This document shows positions 21,540 through 33,325 of a DNA stretch of 64,000 bases, piece after piece. A program made the position numbers and the translations under genes. Position 1 is the stretch's first letter. Each line of letters starts with the position of its first letter. The DNA lies in the NCBI GenBank assembly GCA_023935145.1, contig CM043700.1, positions 27,846,501-27,910,500 of the forward strand, in the 5' to 3' direction. The notes beneath the pieces are model-generated. The model worked only from the letters and a program-made list of their open reading frames with translations. It did not search any database and had not been told where the DNA came from. This DNA is from Bretschneidera sinensis. Taxonomy: Eukaryota; Streptophyta; Magnoliopsida; Brassicales; Akaniaceae.

Positions 21540-24500
21540 GAACTGCTACTCTTTTGTTCTTTGTGACTTTGAAAGAAAATGAAGGAAGGAGTAGATTAGA
21601 GAGCTTATAGACAGAGAGAGACCTTCTTAATTTTATTTCTACCTTCACTCTGTCAGTCACTGAGAAAAAGAAAAGAAGGGTTGTGCTTATAAAATTTGAA
21701 AAAGAAATATTCTAAAATTACTCTGACAGAGAGGGTACTGTTATGAGTTCATCCTAACAAAATTAGAATTTTTAGTTTTGATTTACTTGCCATAACTGTC
21801 AAAATAACCTTATGTATGTTGAATGAATCATTTATTGATGGATTTATTAGTTACATTGATATATTTTTAGTGGTTGTGCTGGTCTCCAACCTAGAGAGCA
21901 TTTAATTAGTTGTTTAATAGAGAAGATTAAATTTTTTTAGTTTTCAATCTGGTTACCAGTTTTTTGCCTATGTGCTGAATTTTACCTGAATCTTTTCTAT
22001 AGAAGTAAAATGAAGCGATAGGTAAAGATGTGATAAGTTGCTAATTGTTGATTATATGTCTGCCAAATTGCTTTAAGTGGCTTTAGTACGACTGTGTCAT
22101 ATTTTGGGGTTAGTGATGCTTATTCACAGGTCCTAATGTTAGGTGAGATTCCATGAATAATGAATCTGTTAGTAAGGACCTTTAGGAGTAAACTAGGTTT
22201 ATGCCTAGGTCCAGATGACCATACCATTGCCTAAGTTGAAGTTGTAGAAGGAATCTGCAGAATAGGGTTATCTGCTAATTCGAGGGGATACTGTCCTAGA
22301 GTATAAATACTTTTTTTGTTTTTGTTTTTTTTTTGTTGTGATAATGGGTTAGATTGTTGGACTGCCTAGTTGGAGCTTTCACTCTTATTGGAGTCCTAGT
22401 GTTTTTGAAAATTTATTCTTAAGCTGGTAACTGCAAGATTAGCCTTGTTTGAACTTCAAGGATATGTATTTCCTTTTGGAACTTATATTTTCTTTTGTTG
22501 AGTTTGCTGTTAACTCAATTAGGGTAATACTGTAGCATACTATTTTTGCTAGGGATATTCTACTAGTTAATTTGCAAGTAAATATTTGATGCTATTATTC
22601 TAAGTGTTTAGTCTGTGATAGTTGTATAGAATCATGAACTTCTCACAGTTCCAACATATGATGGGATTGCAATTGACAAGTGAAGTTTTTGGGGCTTAGT
22701 AACCTCCTATACAATGAATGTTAGGAGTGTTTTAATTGGCTACAATTTAGTAATGAGAAGCTTTCAGTGAAATTCTTTTGATGTTTCATCATCTTATTCT
22801 AGAAATTCCTAAAATATCTACCTGGTAAGTATTCTATCTGCCTTGAATGTTCAGAAGGGTGCTTCAGACAGTTGAAACTAGATGGGCTTTGCTTCACTTG
22901 TTTTACAATCTCAATAGCCTTAGTTGAGCAACTAAGCTGGTTTTATCAGACCAAATAAGGCTTTATAGTTTATAAAGTAGAGATCTTTGAAGTTACAAGT
23001 CAAGCATCAGCCTCTATGGGATGAAGATATAATATTAGGGGGTTAGAATGTGGAAAGCCAATTGTGAGAGTTATAAGTTGTGAATGACGAGTAGCGGTAT
23101 AATGCGGGCAAAGTGCAAGTTATGCGGATAGCTTCTCTATGGAAAATTGCATATCATCTACGAAATTGATGATCCACTGTGTAAACAACCTCTACACTAC
23201 TACCATCTCTCTCTCTCTCAGATTCTTCTTGCTGACCTCAATTTCCTTGAAGTAACATGGCAATTCACAATGACTTTCCATGATATTTGAAATGTTTTCA
23301 GGATTTCTTTTTCATGTTAATCTTTGTCGGTAAGATTTAGTTAATTTAACGTCCTTATTTGTGTTAATTTAGTTGTTTTTAGTTACTGAATTATGTTTTT
23401 TTCTTAGGAATATATTTCACATATTGATATATTATTTAACTTATAGGATGTGAGGATGACAAACCAACCAAATTGGGCAGTTGAGGCAAACCCGTTTGAA
23501 GGAAGAATTTTAGGCTGTTCATTTCCATTTTATCAATTTATCAAAGTTGTATTTGATCAATGAATATTGTATCTTAAAGTTGTCCTCAACTATCTTATTT
23601 TTAAGAAGAAAAGTATGTCATCTTTTAGATATTGAACAAACTTGAATATTGTATTTGATGGGTTAGTTGTTCAAATTTTATCAAATTGTAAAAGTTGTAT
23701 TGTATTTTTTATTTTTATTTTTAAAATTTTATTTAACAAACAAATATAACATGATTAGGCGGAGAGTATTGTCATGTTTAATAGATGATATATAAAAAAT
23801 ACTAACATTTTAAAAATAAAATAATATTAATTATTTCTAAGTATTTGGTATGTGCTTAAAAAATTGTATTTAGTAAATATAAGAAATAAAATTAATTTTA
23901 TATATTAAAATTTAAACTGAACACTGAAAACAATTACAAGAATGTGTAATCTAAACAGTTTTCGAACACTGATTATCCAAACAACATTTCACTGAAAATT
24001 GTTTTGAAAACAATTTTCGAGTTACAGATATCCAAACATATTTTCTTCAAAAAACATCAAAAAACTGTTTTCGAAAATAATTTTTGAACACTGAAAACTG
24101 TTATCAAACATTCCTTTAAGCTTTAACTAGTGGAAATTCGACGAAACATCCACATAAACAGGAGAAACCAGAAATACAAGTACTTATAGGTAGAATTAGA
24201 AATCACCATAGCATTGGGGGCCCATTTACATTTTCCCAAAACCGACAATGACCCACCACGAATCTTCACCCATTCTACCATAAACTCTCATCTTGAAATT
24301 CGATAATCGAAAGTTTAAAGGTTGTCGCTTGTTTGCTGTAAGAGAAAGAGAAAAGAGATGGAGAATTATACCGCAAAGGGTGCCGAAGCATATACCAAAG
24401 TATCAGTCCTAAATTGTATCGATCTCTCAAGCCCCGATATTCATCAATCTGTTGCTTTACTCAAGCAGGTTCTCTTCAGTTTTGATCAAGCACATATATT

Positions 24501-24774
24501 ATGCAGACGCATATGTGTATTTAATTGAGTTCCACTACAAAGTATTTCTTTTAATTCTTTGATAAAAGGAAATTTAGAGAGTGAAATCAGCGCAAAAACA
24601 AAGTCATACAGAATGAAATATTTGATGATTAATGCTCTCGTGTTTGTTTTATGATGCTAGATTGTTTCAATGATTTAGTTTTTCATTTTGTTCGTAAAAT
24701 TTATTTATTAGCAGGACTGAAATCTTATTCATTAAAAGCTGAGCTACTTTTGAATTGATAATTTAAATTTCTTC

Positions 24775-24888
24775 GAGCACAGCCCTCTCAAGGCGGAAGC
24801 TGCGGGTTCGAGTCCCGCCAGTCCCGACGGATCTAATAAAAAAAATATATCAACTCTCCCTTTTCTGTGAACAGGGATACAAATGGCA
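24775..24888 (+). other. trnD-GUC: nuclear plastid DNA insert with 3' half of trnD-GUC
   Basis: Within intron 1 of the dioxygenase gene, 24775-24826 reads GAGCAC, then CAAGGCGGAAGCTGCGGGTT and a T-arm and acceptor end CCCGCCAGTCCCGA. This is the anticodon arm to 3' end of plastid tRNA-Asp. It continues with GACGGATCTAAT, an A-run and ATCAACTCTCCCTTTTCTGT, which I recognise as the plastid sequence beside trnD. The 5' half of the tRNA is missing and the anticodon region is altered (CTCTCA where GTC is expected), so it cannot work as a tRNA. The far end near 24888 is approximate. Confidence 0.75.
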
Positions 24889-27800
24889 TAATTTTATTTC
24901 AAATAGTATCTTTGTTTTTGTGTTTTTTTTTCATTTCTCCTTTTTTCCTGGTTCAGGCTTGTTTGGACTGTGGATTTTTCTATGTGATAAATCATGGAAT
25001 AAGCCAGGAGTTTATGGACGAGGTTTTTGCCCAAAGCAAGAAATTTTTCACTTTGCCATTAAACGAGAAAATGAAGCTTTTAAGGAACGAGAAACACCGA
25101 GGATTTACTCCTGTTCTGGATGAGGTTCTTGACCCTGATAATCAAGTTCATGGTTAGTACTTCACTACTTTTATAATTGATGCAGGGGTAATCATAATGC
25201 AGACAGTATTTGCTTGCTTTGAATTATATATGCAGGTGTTTTCGTAAACGTTAATTGTTATTAATTGTTTGCTCAGCTTTTAGGGAACTGAAAGTGCTTT
25301 TTGTTTTGCGGTAGTAGGGGATTACAAGGAGGGATATTATATAGGTGTTGAAGTGCCTGAAGGTGACCTTGATTCAGAAAAGCCGTTTTATGGGCCGAAT
25401 GTTTGGCCGGCATCTGGTAATAATTAAATATTGATTGAATGGTGTTTAGCGACATTTAGTGTTTACGGTATCTGTTTGTAAGAAATTCTCACCAGGCTAG
25501 ATATATTACTTCGCTAATTTATGAACTATATCTGATGTCCTTCAGATGTTTTGCCACGATGGAGGGAGACGATGGAGAAATTTCATCAAGAGGCGTTGTA
25601 AGTTAGCAAATGTATAATTTATTTAAAGTATTAGTGCTCTGACAGCTTTCGAATCACTTGAGCGCCCCTTGACAGGTCTCCATAAGCATGCCTTATCTTT
25701 CCTTTATTTGCAATTATGGAATTAGATTGAGTTAGAAGTTCCATTTTCTTTTCATTGTAATAAATAAAGCAAACTCGTACTGAAGGGCCAATATGTTGAA
25801 GAGGAAAGGAAGGTGTCTGTTTGTTTGTTTAGGAGATATTAATTACGTTATAAATATTGTGATTTCACTTTCAAACATCTTAAATTCATTTTGATTAGCT
25901 CTCGTCAAAATGGTGTGGAATTCATAGGTATCTACTGTTTGCATGTCTATCATCCATCCTTTTTAAGATCTTTCTAATCTTTTTAGCATGCATGCAGAAA
26001 GGTTTCTGAAGCAGTTGCAAGGATCATAGCCCTTGCACTTGATTTGAACGTTGATTTCTTTGATAAACCTGAAATGCTTGGGAAGCCTATTGCAACCTTG
26101 CGCTTACTACACTACGCAGGTGGAGATTCAGTAAAAGATCATGGAACACATCACATCATTGATACCGTTCTGCAATTGATATAACTCATATTATGGTGTT
26201 CTTATTGTATTCAGGTCAAATTTCTGATCCCTCGAAGGGAATATATGGGTGTGGAGCACATTCTGACTTTGGTTTGATAACTCTCTTGGCAACGGATGAC
26301 GTCATGGGTCTGCAAGTATGAAGGATGCTGTAAAATCCAACTATATTGTTATAATCTATGATGGCTTGATCAGTTACTGAATTTGTATTATCTTTGGCAG
26401 ATATGCAAGGATAAGGATGCTAAGCCTCAGATGTGGGAATCTGTGGCACCGCTAAAAGGGTGAGCAACTGAGACACTTTTGGAGGTTGAGATTTTATAGC
26501 TTTATACCAAATTGATTCTGTTTGACTTGTGCGATGTACACATTCAGAAATATATCTGCATGCATATGTATGCAAGTAGTTACTGCCCGAGTGCATTCTG
26601 ATATTGCATGTCTATTTCTTTGTGGACTCAATTTCAGTTTTAAAAACCCGATTCGTAGTTATTTGTTTCCCCTCGATTAACCAACTCTAGCTATTATTCA
26701 ATGATATGAAAAAAGGTCGTGTGGTTAAGGGAACCTGACATACTTTCTCTATTGTTTATCTTTTGCAGAGCATTTATAGTGAATCTTGGTGATATGCTGG
26801 AGCGCTGGAGCAACTGTATTTTCAAGTAATGTGCAGCTCTCAGTGATAATTATGTCTAGATTGCATTATCACCCAATATGATAGTAATAGATGAATTCTG
26901 GGTTTTGAGAAGCCTTGAATTACATTAATTTATGTAACATGAGTGGTCTTTGACATGGTTGAGTATATAAGAGAGAATCTATATGGGAAAAAAAGATGTT
27001 AAATTATAACAATGCTTCAGAATTTGATGTTTTCTTCTTCATTCAGAGTATTTATATATTGCATCAATCATTGACCAAACTGCCTTTAGAAAATTCAAGT
27101 CATCAGGCATTATTTATCTCCCAATTGAAGATTTAAGTTACTCTTCAATGATGTTTGTTTTGAATGTACTCACTAACTTAACTAATATTGCTACAGTAAT
27201 TTGTCTTACTTTTATATTTAGCTGTTAACTGATGTTTGCTACAGCAATTTGTCTTGCACTTCATATTTACCTGACATATTTTTCCTTTGTATTATTACCT
27301 AGGTCCACATTGCACCGAGTTGTAGGGAACAATCAAGATAGATATTCTGTAAGGCCCCTCTTCTTCCTACCCTTCAAGAACTCTTAGATGGTCTATAATT
27401 GCAATGTTAAAAATGTCTTTGCGTATTATGTGTACCAGCTTGAATTAACATTTTCCTCTATTTTTTATTTTTATTTTTTTGCATGGTCATCCAGCTGTTG
27501 CATATGAATTTCGTTTGTTATCATGCTAACAATTACTATCTGAAAGCTGTGTTTCAATTTTCAGCCGGTCTTATCTCCTGTGTCATGTGTAGTGATAGTT
27601 GCGTTGTTGCTTTTTGTGGCCACCATGAAGGTAGATTCGATGCTGCATAAATTTGGATACATGACTCTTTGACACTCTGCTGTAGCGATTTAAGTTCTAA
27701 ATAAGCAGAATGACAAATAGAAGGATGTTTTTTACTATTATAGTTACGAAAAGCCATTTTAATTGCCTTGATGGGCGAGAATGATTAGGCTTCTAATGAC

Positions 27801-28164
27801 ACTGATAATCTTGTGAATGTGGCTTTACGAAAGGCTTTTTTTATGTGTAGACATTCTTCATGAAATTTGCATATTTGGCCTTGTTCATTGACTCTTTCTT
27901 TGTGAATGTTTCTCATTCATTTTATCTATTCAAGAAGATTATGGTTAATGTATATCTCATTTTCTTTTATCTGGGACAGATTGCGTACTTTGTGGAACCT
28001 AGTCATGATTGCCTCGTTGAGTGCTTGCCAACTTGCAATCAGTAAAAAATCCTCCGAAGTAAGTTTTGATGCAATAATATTTGCGTTACCCATAGTACAT
28101 ATTGAACCTAAAACAATCTTTCCCTGTTTACATTTTTCTTTTAATTACACTATTGCAACAATAA

Positions 28165-28484
28165 GCCTATGTTTGGGAAGTACAAGGGAAAAAAAGGAAA
28201 AGATATGAAGGGAACATGTAATTTGAATCTTTAAAAATTATAAAGGATTTAACAAACTTTACTATTTTGTACTTCATAATATAGAAAATGTCATTATGAA
28301 GTTAGGGATATAATAGTGAATACATTTAGAGGTACACTCTCATCCAAATCCTCAATTTGGGGGAATTAAAGAAATGAGGATCTAAAGGGAAATGAAGGGG
28401 TACATGTATCCCCTCCCTTTCCTTTCCCCTCATTAAAAGAACTTCTCTATGTATCTTTCCTTTCCTTTCCATCCAAACACACCG
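28165..28484. mobile_element. Tourist-like MITE in intron 10 of the dioxygenase gene
   Basis: The ends GCCTATGTTTGGGAAG and CCATCCAAACACACCG are partly inverted. TAA flanks both sides (28162-28164 and 28485-28487). Subterminal AAAGGAAA-rich and TTTCCTTTCC-rich stretches are also inverted. The size of 320 bp fits Tourist/PIF-type MITEs. Confidence 0.6.
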
Positions 28485-28919
28485 TAATTGTCCCAAGATT
28501 TTGTGAAGGGAAGTCTATCCACCTGGTTATTTGTACCGATATAAGGCTCTGTCACTGTTATCATGTCGGTTACATGTAGATAACTCGATACAGACGTTTC
28601 TTGTTTTTTTTTTTTTTTTTGACCATGAACAAAGAAATATAAACACCACACATGAAGGGGATAGTGAGTGGATCTAAGGTAAACACACCAATTCCAAAAG
28701 ACTAGTCAACCTTTGGATCGGCGGAGCCAATTTATATGCAGCACTGACAACACATCACTACAGGCATTTCAGTTGGCATCATTACTTTGATTGAATCACC
28801 TCATTCTTTTTGCCCTCTCTTTGGCCAGGTTTCCTCCAATCAAATGTGGGACATACCTTAGCCAGCGCTATAAGGACACCCATGCTGATTTGAGTGTATA
28901 CAGCAAACAAGAAACTTGA

Positions 28920-29531
28920 ATTTGCAAAGGAACGTCTATTCACAGGGTTATTTGTGCTGATATAAAGCTCTACAAAATTGTAGAGTTCCCTCTTCCACAG
29001 ACATGCAATTTTATTATTCGTTACAGTCGTTTACATGTTCCATTCATTTAACCCCTTCTTTTTAAATAGTTCACAATCATAGCAAAATTTAGCGTGCTAG
29101 ATGAAAAAATTGAATGTAGTTTGGAAATTTGAGTATGATAAATAGTTCAGTCTTTCATTTCTCTTCTGTTAGCCCAAACAGGAAAAAGCTTATAACATAC
29201 TTCCCAACTATATAGAGGGCATTTTAACACCAAGCAGAAAATACTATTAGGCCATTTGTTTTACGCATAATTGAAGGCACAAATCAATCATTCTTGTTAG
29301 AGTATAAAAGAATAGTTTGCCCTTTCCTATTAAAAGATTTTGGGATAAGTTTTTTTGATAAGCAAAAAACTGTATAGAATTGGTCACCCAACTACCTCTT
29401 TAACAGTTCTATTGAAATATCATGAAACACAAAGCCAACCTCATTTAGGAATCAATGTGTATCCAAATGCATCAAACGTCCGACAGTCAGCTCTAAATCA
29501 AGATTGAAAACAACGTGGGCGAAACTGTTAC
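28920..29531. other. 3' flank of the dioxygenase gene
   Basis: AT-rich. It probably holds the 3' UTR of the dioxygenase transcript, but no polyadenylation site can be fixed. Nothing else seen. Confidence 0.35.
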
Positions 29532-29843
29532 CTGAAGTTCAGTCAAGGCCATATATTTTTGCAGTGGAAGTTGATATTGTCGGATGGTGTTCATCAATTT
29601 CTTCTCCTGATTTATACAATCCAGATAAGGGGTTAACAAGGATACGAGAAAAGAAATCATAACCATATTTTGATAAAAATAAAATTTATCCGAACTTAAA
29701 AGGGAATGCTTGTGAGTGTAACCTGAAGCTGCTGAGTTACAACAGCAGGAGGCAGAAGACCACGCAAGTAGTGAGCATCCCTCTCTTTCTCAGTGAATGC
29801 AAGCCCTTAGTTATGGTGTGGATCCCTCAACAATGAATCTCCA
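29532..29843 (-). pseudogene. NADP-dependent malic enzyme fragment, two exons
   Basis: On the minus strand, 29843-29723 reads GDSLLRDPHHN, a stop (TAA at 29807-29809), then [28 protein letters not shown] and a GT donor. After a short intron, 29606-29532 reads EKKLMNTIRQYQLPLQKYMA then LTELQ and again a GT donor. This is the conserved N-terminal part of plant NADP-malic enzymes (malate to pyruvate, CO2 and NADPH), in which RDP-x-x-NKGLAF continues into [13 protein letters not shown]. The stop replaces the Lys codon. Neighbouring exons on either side were not found, so this is an isolated two-exon relic with its splice sites kept, a genomic and not a processed copy. Confidence 0.82.
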
Positions 29844-30823
29844 CTGCAGCACGTGACAAATTCAAACAAGTTATAAAAATGTACAGCTTCGAAATGAATA
29901 TGAGAAAAAATCATTATAGAAAATAAATAAAAAGTCATACAGATAGTACAGTACTAGTGAGCAACAGATTCCTGCCATCTCAGATTACTGTTTGCTTTGA
30001 CAATCATGTTTATACCCATGAAATGGAATAAAAAAAATGAAAGAGAAGTTTTTTTGTTCTAAATTCTTCTCACTTTTTTGTTCTTGGAAGAACTTTTTTT
30101 TTTATCTACTCATAATTAATTTGGGTTTTGTTTGCATTTTAGGGCTGCGAAATTCCTGGGCAGCCATTGTCGATTTTGCTTGGTAAGTTCCGTATCCGCC
30201 ATCTTCGATACTAGCCCCGGACATCGATCGCATCCCATCCATCTTTCTCCTCACGCCAAGATTTTTTTCCCTTTCTCTCTCTTTTTGTTCCTCTTATCTG
30301 CTTCTTTGCACTTTGCACGCCCAGTAACTTTCTCATGCTTTATTTTTTTTTTCATTTCTTCTCTTATTTTTATTCTTCTCATTTTCTTTCTTCCTTCCCT
30401 GATTAGCTCTTGAAAACCCAGATTTTCCTTTCCTTTATTCTTTTTTTCTTTTCGTTCTCTGCTTGCATCATGCTATGATTTTTTCACTTTCTCCCTTCTT
30501 TCTTTTCTTGCATTTCATTATTTTATTTACAATGAGGTGATTATGGATGAGAATTTAAACTATATACTTGTATATATCAGTACTTAGGTAATACAAAATT
30601 AAACTCAAAGCTTCATCTTCTCTGTTGATTGTGGGAGGAAGGATCTATTTCTACATTCATAATATTTTCAATTTCAGATTGTAATTCATTTAATAGTGGA
30701 GCATATAGATAAAGTTAGTGCCTATGCTAATGAGCATATAGTATGTTTCATTATTAGACTATAAACGCAATATTTTTTTGGTGAAACATCTTTTACTTGA
30801 AGTAAGAAGGATATTTTATTAAA
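29844..30823. other. intergenic, pyrimidine-rich, possible isolated exon
   Basis: Near 30143-30182 a 40-bp stretch sits between AG and GTAAGT and is followed by a CT-rich region (30230-30520), as in a 5' leader and first intron. The encoded peptide is not recognised. No other feature seen. Confidence 0.25.
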
Positions 30824-30900
30824 AATGAGCTGGTTGGCGCAACGTTTAAGTTGTAGGCATGACTTCATGAGGTAGTTTATTCAAGCCCTCCACAAGTATT
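30824..30900 (+). mobile_element. possible tRNA-derived SINE head
   Basis: GAGCTGGTTGGCGCAACG resembles an RNA polymerase III A box, and GGTAGTTTATTCAAGCCCTC about 50 bp later resembles a B box (GGTTCRANNCC). Spacing fits a plant SINE, but the 3' end and duplication are not seen and the match is imperfect. Confidence 0.3.
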
Positions 30901-30904
30901 TTAA

Positions 30905-31500
30905 AAGGGTATTCAAAGAAGATTCTTTTGAGGTAACACAACGAAGGATTTTAAGTACCATTTGGTTAATTGGGGTGTGGTCAAGCAATCGTTGGAAAGA
31001 GGGAAGATTGGTGTTAATTCGTTAGCTTTATTCAATAATGCTTTTCTTGGTAAATGGCTTTGGAGGTTTTTTATTAAGAGAGACCATTTGCCGAGGAAAG
31101 TGGTGAAAGCTAAGTTTGGGATAGAGCATGATAGATAAATGTCTAAAGAAGTTCGGGGAGCCTAAGTTATGGGAGTTTGGAAATGGATTAGGAAATAGTA
31201 GGATGATTTGAGGTCTTTATTGGAGGTGTCTGTTGATAATGAAGCTAGAACTTGTTTTTGGTATGAAATTTGGTGTGGGAACACCACTCTCAAAGGCAAA
31301 TATCCTAGTATTTTTAACAGTGTGAGAGATAAAGAAGGAAGCATTTATTGTTGCTTCTTCGTGTCTAATCATGGAGTCTTTTGGCATATTCCTTTTATCC
31401 GTAATGTTTATGATTGAGAAGTAGAGGAGATGACAATGTTTTTAGAATCTTTATATAACTCTAAAATTGAGAGAGGTAAAGGATATAACGAGATGGAGGC
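30905..31500 (+). mobile_element. LINE (L1-type) fragment, end of the RT region
   Basis: The segment reads KYHLVNWGVVKQSLERGRLG then LFNNAFLGKWLWRF and RDHLPRKVVKAKFG, the region just after the reverse transcriptase domain of plant L1-type LINEs. It closely parallels the second LINE near 46035-46215. Stops and a frame change follow (31136, 31414). The continuing open part 31208-31417 belongs to the same region. No poly-A end was recognised. Confidence 0.75.
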
Positions 31501-33290
31501 CTTGTCCAACCAGGGTTTAAGGTGAAAGATTCCTATTTCATATAACAATTTATATATGACGGTAATGATTCCCTTTTCATATACATTTTACACAGATCCA
31601 TTCATTTCTTCTTTGTTCTGCTGTGTTTGTAAAGAAATGTAGTGCAAGTATTCTGATTTAATTCTGGTTATTGAATTTTGTTCTTCCATTGCTATTATTC
31701 ACATCACTCATTGAGATATTAATAGAGTTATACTATCGACTTGTAAAATTGCATCTGATTGTCGTATATATCAGTTCAGTTAAGAGGATATATCAATACA
31801 TTCGGGATGAAATCACGAATTTTTGGGTTGGTTTGCTTAAGAACAAGTTAAAGAGTGTAATTATAATTTATTGGGTTTACAATTGTATCTTGGGAGTAGG
31901 ATTTTTACAAAACTCGTTTCATCCAAGTGAAAGAATCACTATTCTTACGCAGTTTCTTAATAGAAGTGCCATGTCTAACATTTTCATTTGTTTCTATCAT
32001 TCTTTTCTTAATTTCTCATACTAATTTATTACTTTTATATTCTTCACATATATAGTTGTATATATCAATACATTAGTGAACAAATAAGAGGATGTAAAAT
32101 TGTCTCTGATTGTTAGAACATTGTACTTTGCTCTGGATAGTTCAACTTGGGTTTATATAGATAAAAAAGAAGGAAAAGAAATTTGATTTTGTATTTAGGT
32201 TTTTTGGTGACTGGAGTTATATTTCAATCTTGCTTCTGGATGTTTTAGCATGTATGCCTAGTAAATGTTTGTGATCAGGTCTGTGATACTTGTTCTGTAT
32301 CTGTTTGTAATTTTTCACTTAATAATAAACTTTTTTCTTTACTGTCCTAGAAACCTGATGTTAAATCGTAATTTTGTGCAATGTTAATTGTGCTTGATAG
32401 TGCTCTAAACTGAAGTACATTTCTTACTTCTATTTTCCTCATTTATCTTGCTCCTATAATTTGTTTTGATGTGTGGGATAATTATATGAAGGTATTAGCT
32501 ACCCCTTTCCCTTGTGGTCATCATTTTGCTTTATAAATGTTAATTAGCATTTTGTAAACACATTGCTAAGTGGAATGTCCATTGTAAATTTGTTGATGGT
32601 CTCGATGATTTTAGTTTCGAAATTTAAGAATATGGTGATCAGTTGCTGAAGCTTAGCTCTTCTTTTTGTTTGTGTACGTTTAATTAGAAATATGGTAATA
32701 CGGTACTCCGACTCTGCTGCTCCTTTTTTGATGTGAGAATTATTTACATCACTTGAGTCCTTAGTTTTCATTTTGTCCTTAGCAGCATTTTTTTATGTGC
32801 TGTTTATAATGCCCATTCTGTATTATTTACTCTATATATGGCTACAGCTGATTGTAAATTTATATCACAGCTTAAAACTCTGTATATTCTTGGTTTCTGA
32901 ATTGTGGCGCACAATTTGCATTGTAACAAATTTCTGTTGGTTCTAAATGTTGGCCTATTGATTTTGTATGCATTGTTACCAGCAAAGTGCCTTATACCAT
33001 TCAGGGCTTTGATTTTACATTTTGTTTTTGCACAATGAGATTATGATTTTTGTGTTCTAGTATATAGATAGTTGCACCTGAAAATAGTATGATTTTGTTG
33101 CTGAGTTAGTGAGGGCTCAATGTGTTCTTTGTTTAGTGATTTTGATCAGCAAAAAAAAAAAGGTGCAGATATAAAGAAATGAGTGATGCATCTAACATCA
33201 AGTGAAACGATGTGCAAAAGACATACTTAATTATGAAAAATAGATTGATTCCTTTTTGTGCATTAGATTAATTCTTTTTGTAATTGTATT
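31501..33290. other. AT-rich intergenic sequence
   Basis: Open stretches such as 31671-32024 look like chance frames (low-complexity I/L/F-rich peptide). Nothing recognised. Confidence 0.35.
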
Positions 33291-33325
33291 GGGGTGTACT
33301 AAGTTAATTTAATGTTTTCATCATA

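Larger units (their letters stand above)
19815..24115. mobile_element. 4.3-kb PIF/Harbinger-like non-autonomous element
   Basis: The left end GGGCTTGTTTG follows TTA (19812-19814); the right end CAAACATTCCT precedes TTA (24116-24118). The termini agree at 8 of 11 positions. Beyond them both ends share the inverted block TTTTCAGTGTTCAAA followed by an ATT-rich run (19844-19865 and about 24070-24103). TTA duplication and GTTTG-type ends point to PIF/Harbinger. The left end has a second, similar block (GGCTTGTTTGGGACATTG near 19890), so subterminal repeats are present. No transposase frame is seen. The interior has a CT-rich leader-like region (20036-20187) and a cupredoxin-like exon (21401-21539). 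The right end lies only 242 bp before the dioxygenase ATG. Confidence 0.6.
24358..28919 (+). pseudogene. 2-oxoglutarate/Fe(II)-dependent dioxygenase gene with frameshift in exon 10
   Basis: Exons: 24358-24468, 24957-25152, 25318-25416, 25546-25597, 25998-26119, 26215-26315, 26401-26459, 26769-26825, 27303-27348, 27980-28058 and 28829-28919; all introns are GT-AG and phases agree up to exon 10. The protein has the N-terminal dioxygenase domain (CGFFYVINHGI, residues 42-52), then the iron ligands H209, D211 and H270 and the 2-oxoglutarate-binding R279-x-S281. It resembles plant oxidases of the hyoscyamine 6-dioxygenase-like At1g35190 type; substrate unknown, probably cytosolic. Exon 10 is 79 nt where phase demands 80, so translation ends at a TAA (28043-28045) after 302 residues. 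Exon 11 still reads FPPIKCGTYLSQRY to a proper stop in the lost frame. With one more base the protein would be about 337 residues. It may be a pseudogene, a truncated but active enzyme, or an assembly error. Confidence 0.88.

Noticed and set aside
31671..32024. 117-codon open frame
   Set aside because: Hydrophobic, AT-driven composition with no motif; no exon-like splice sites beside it.
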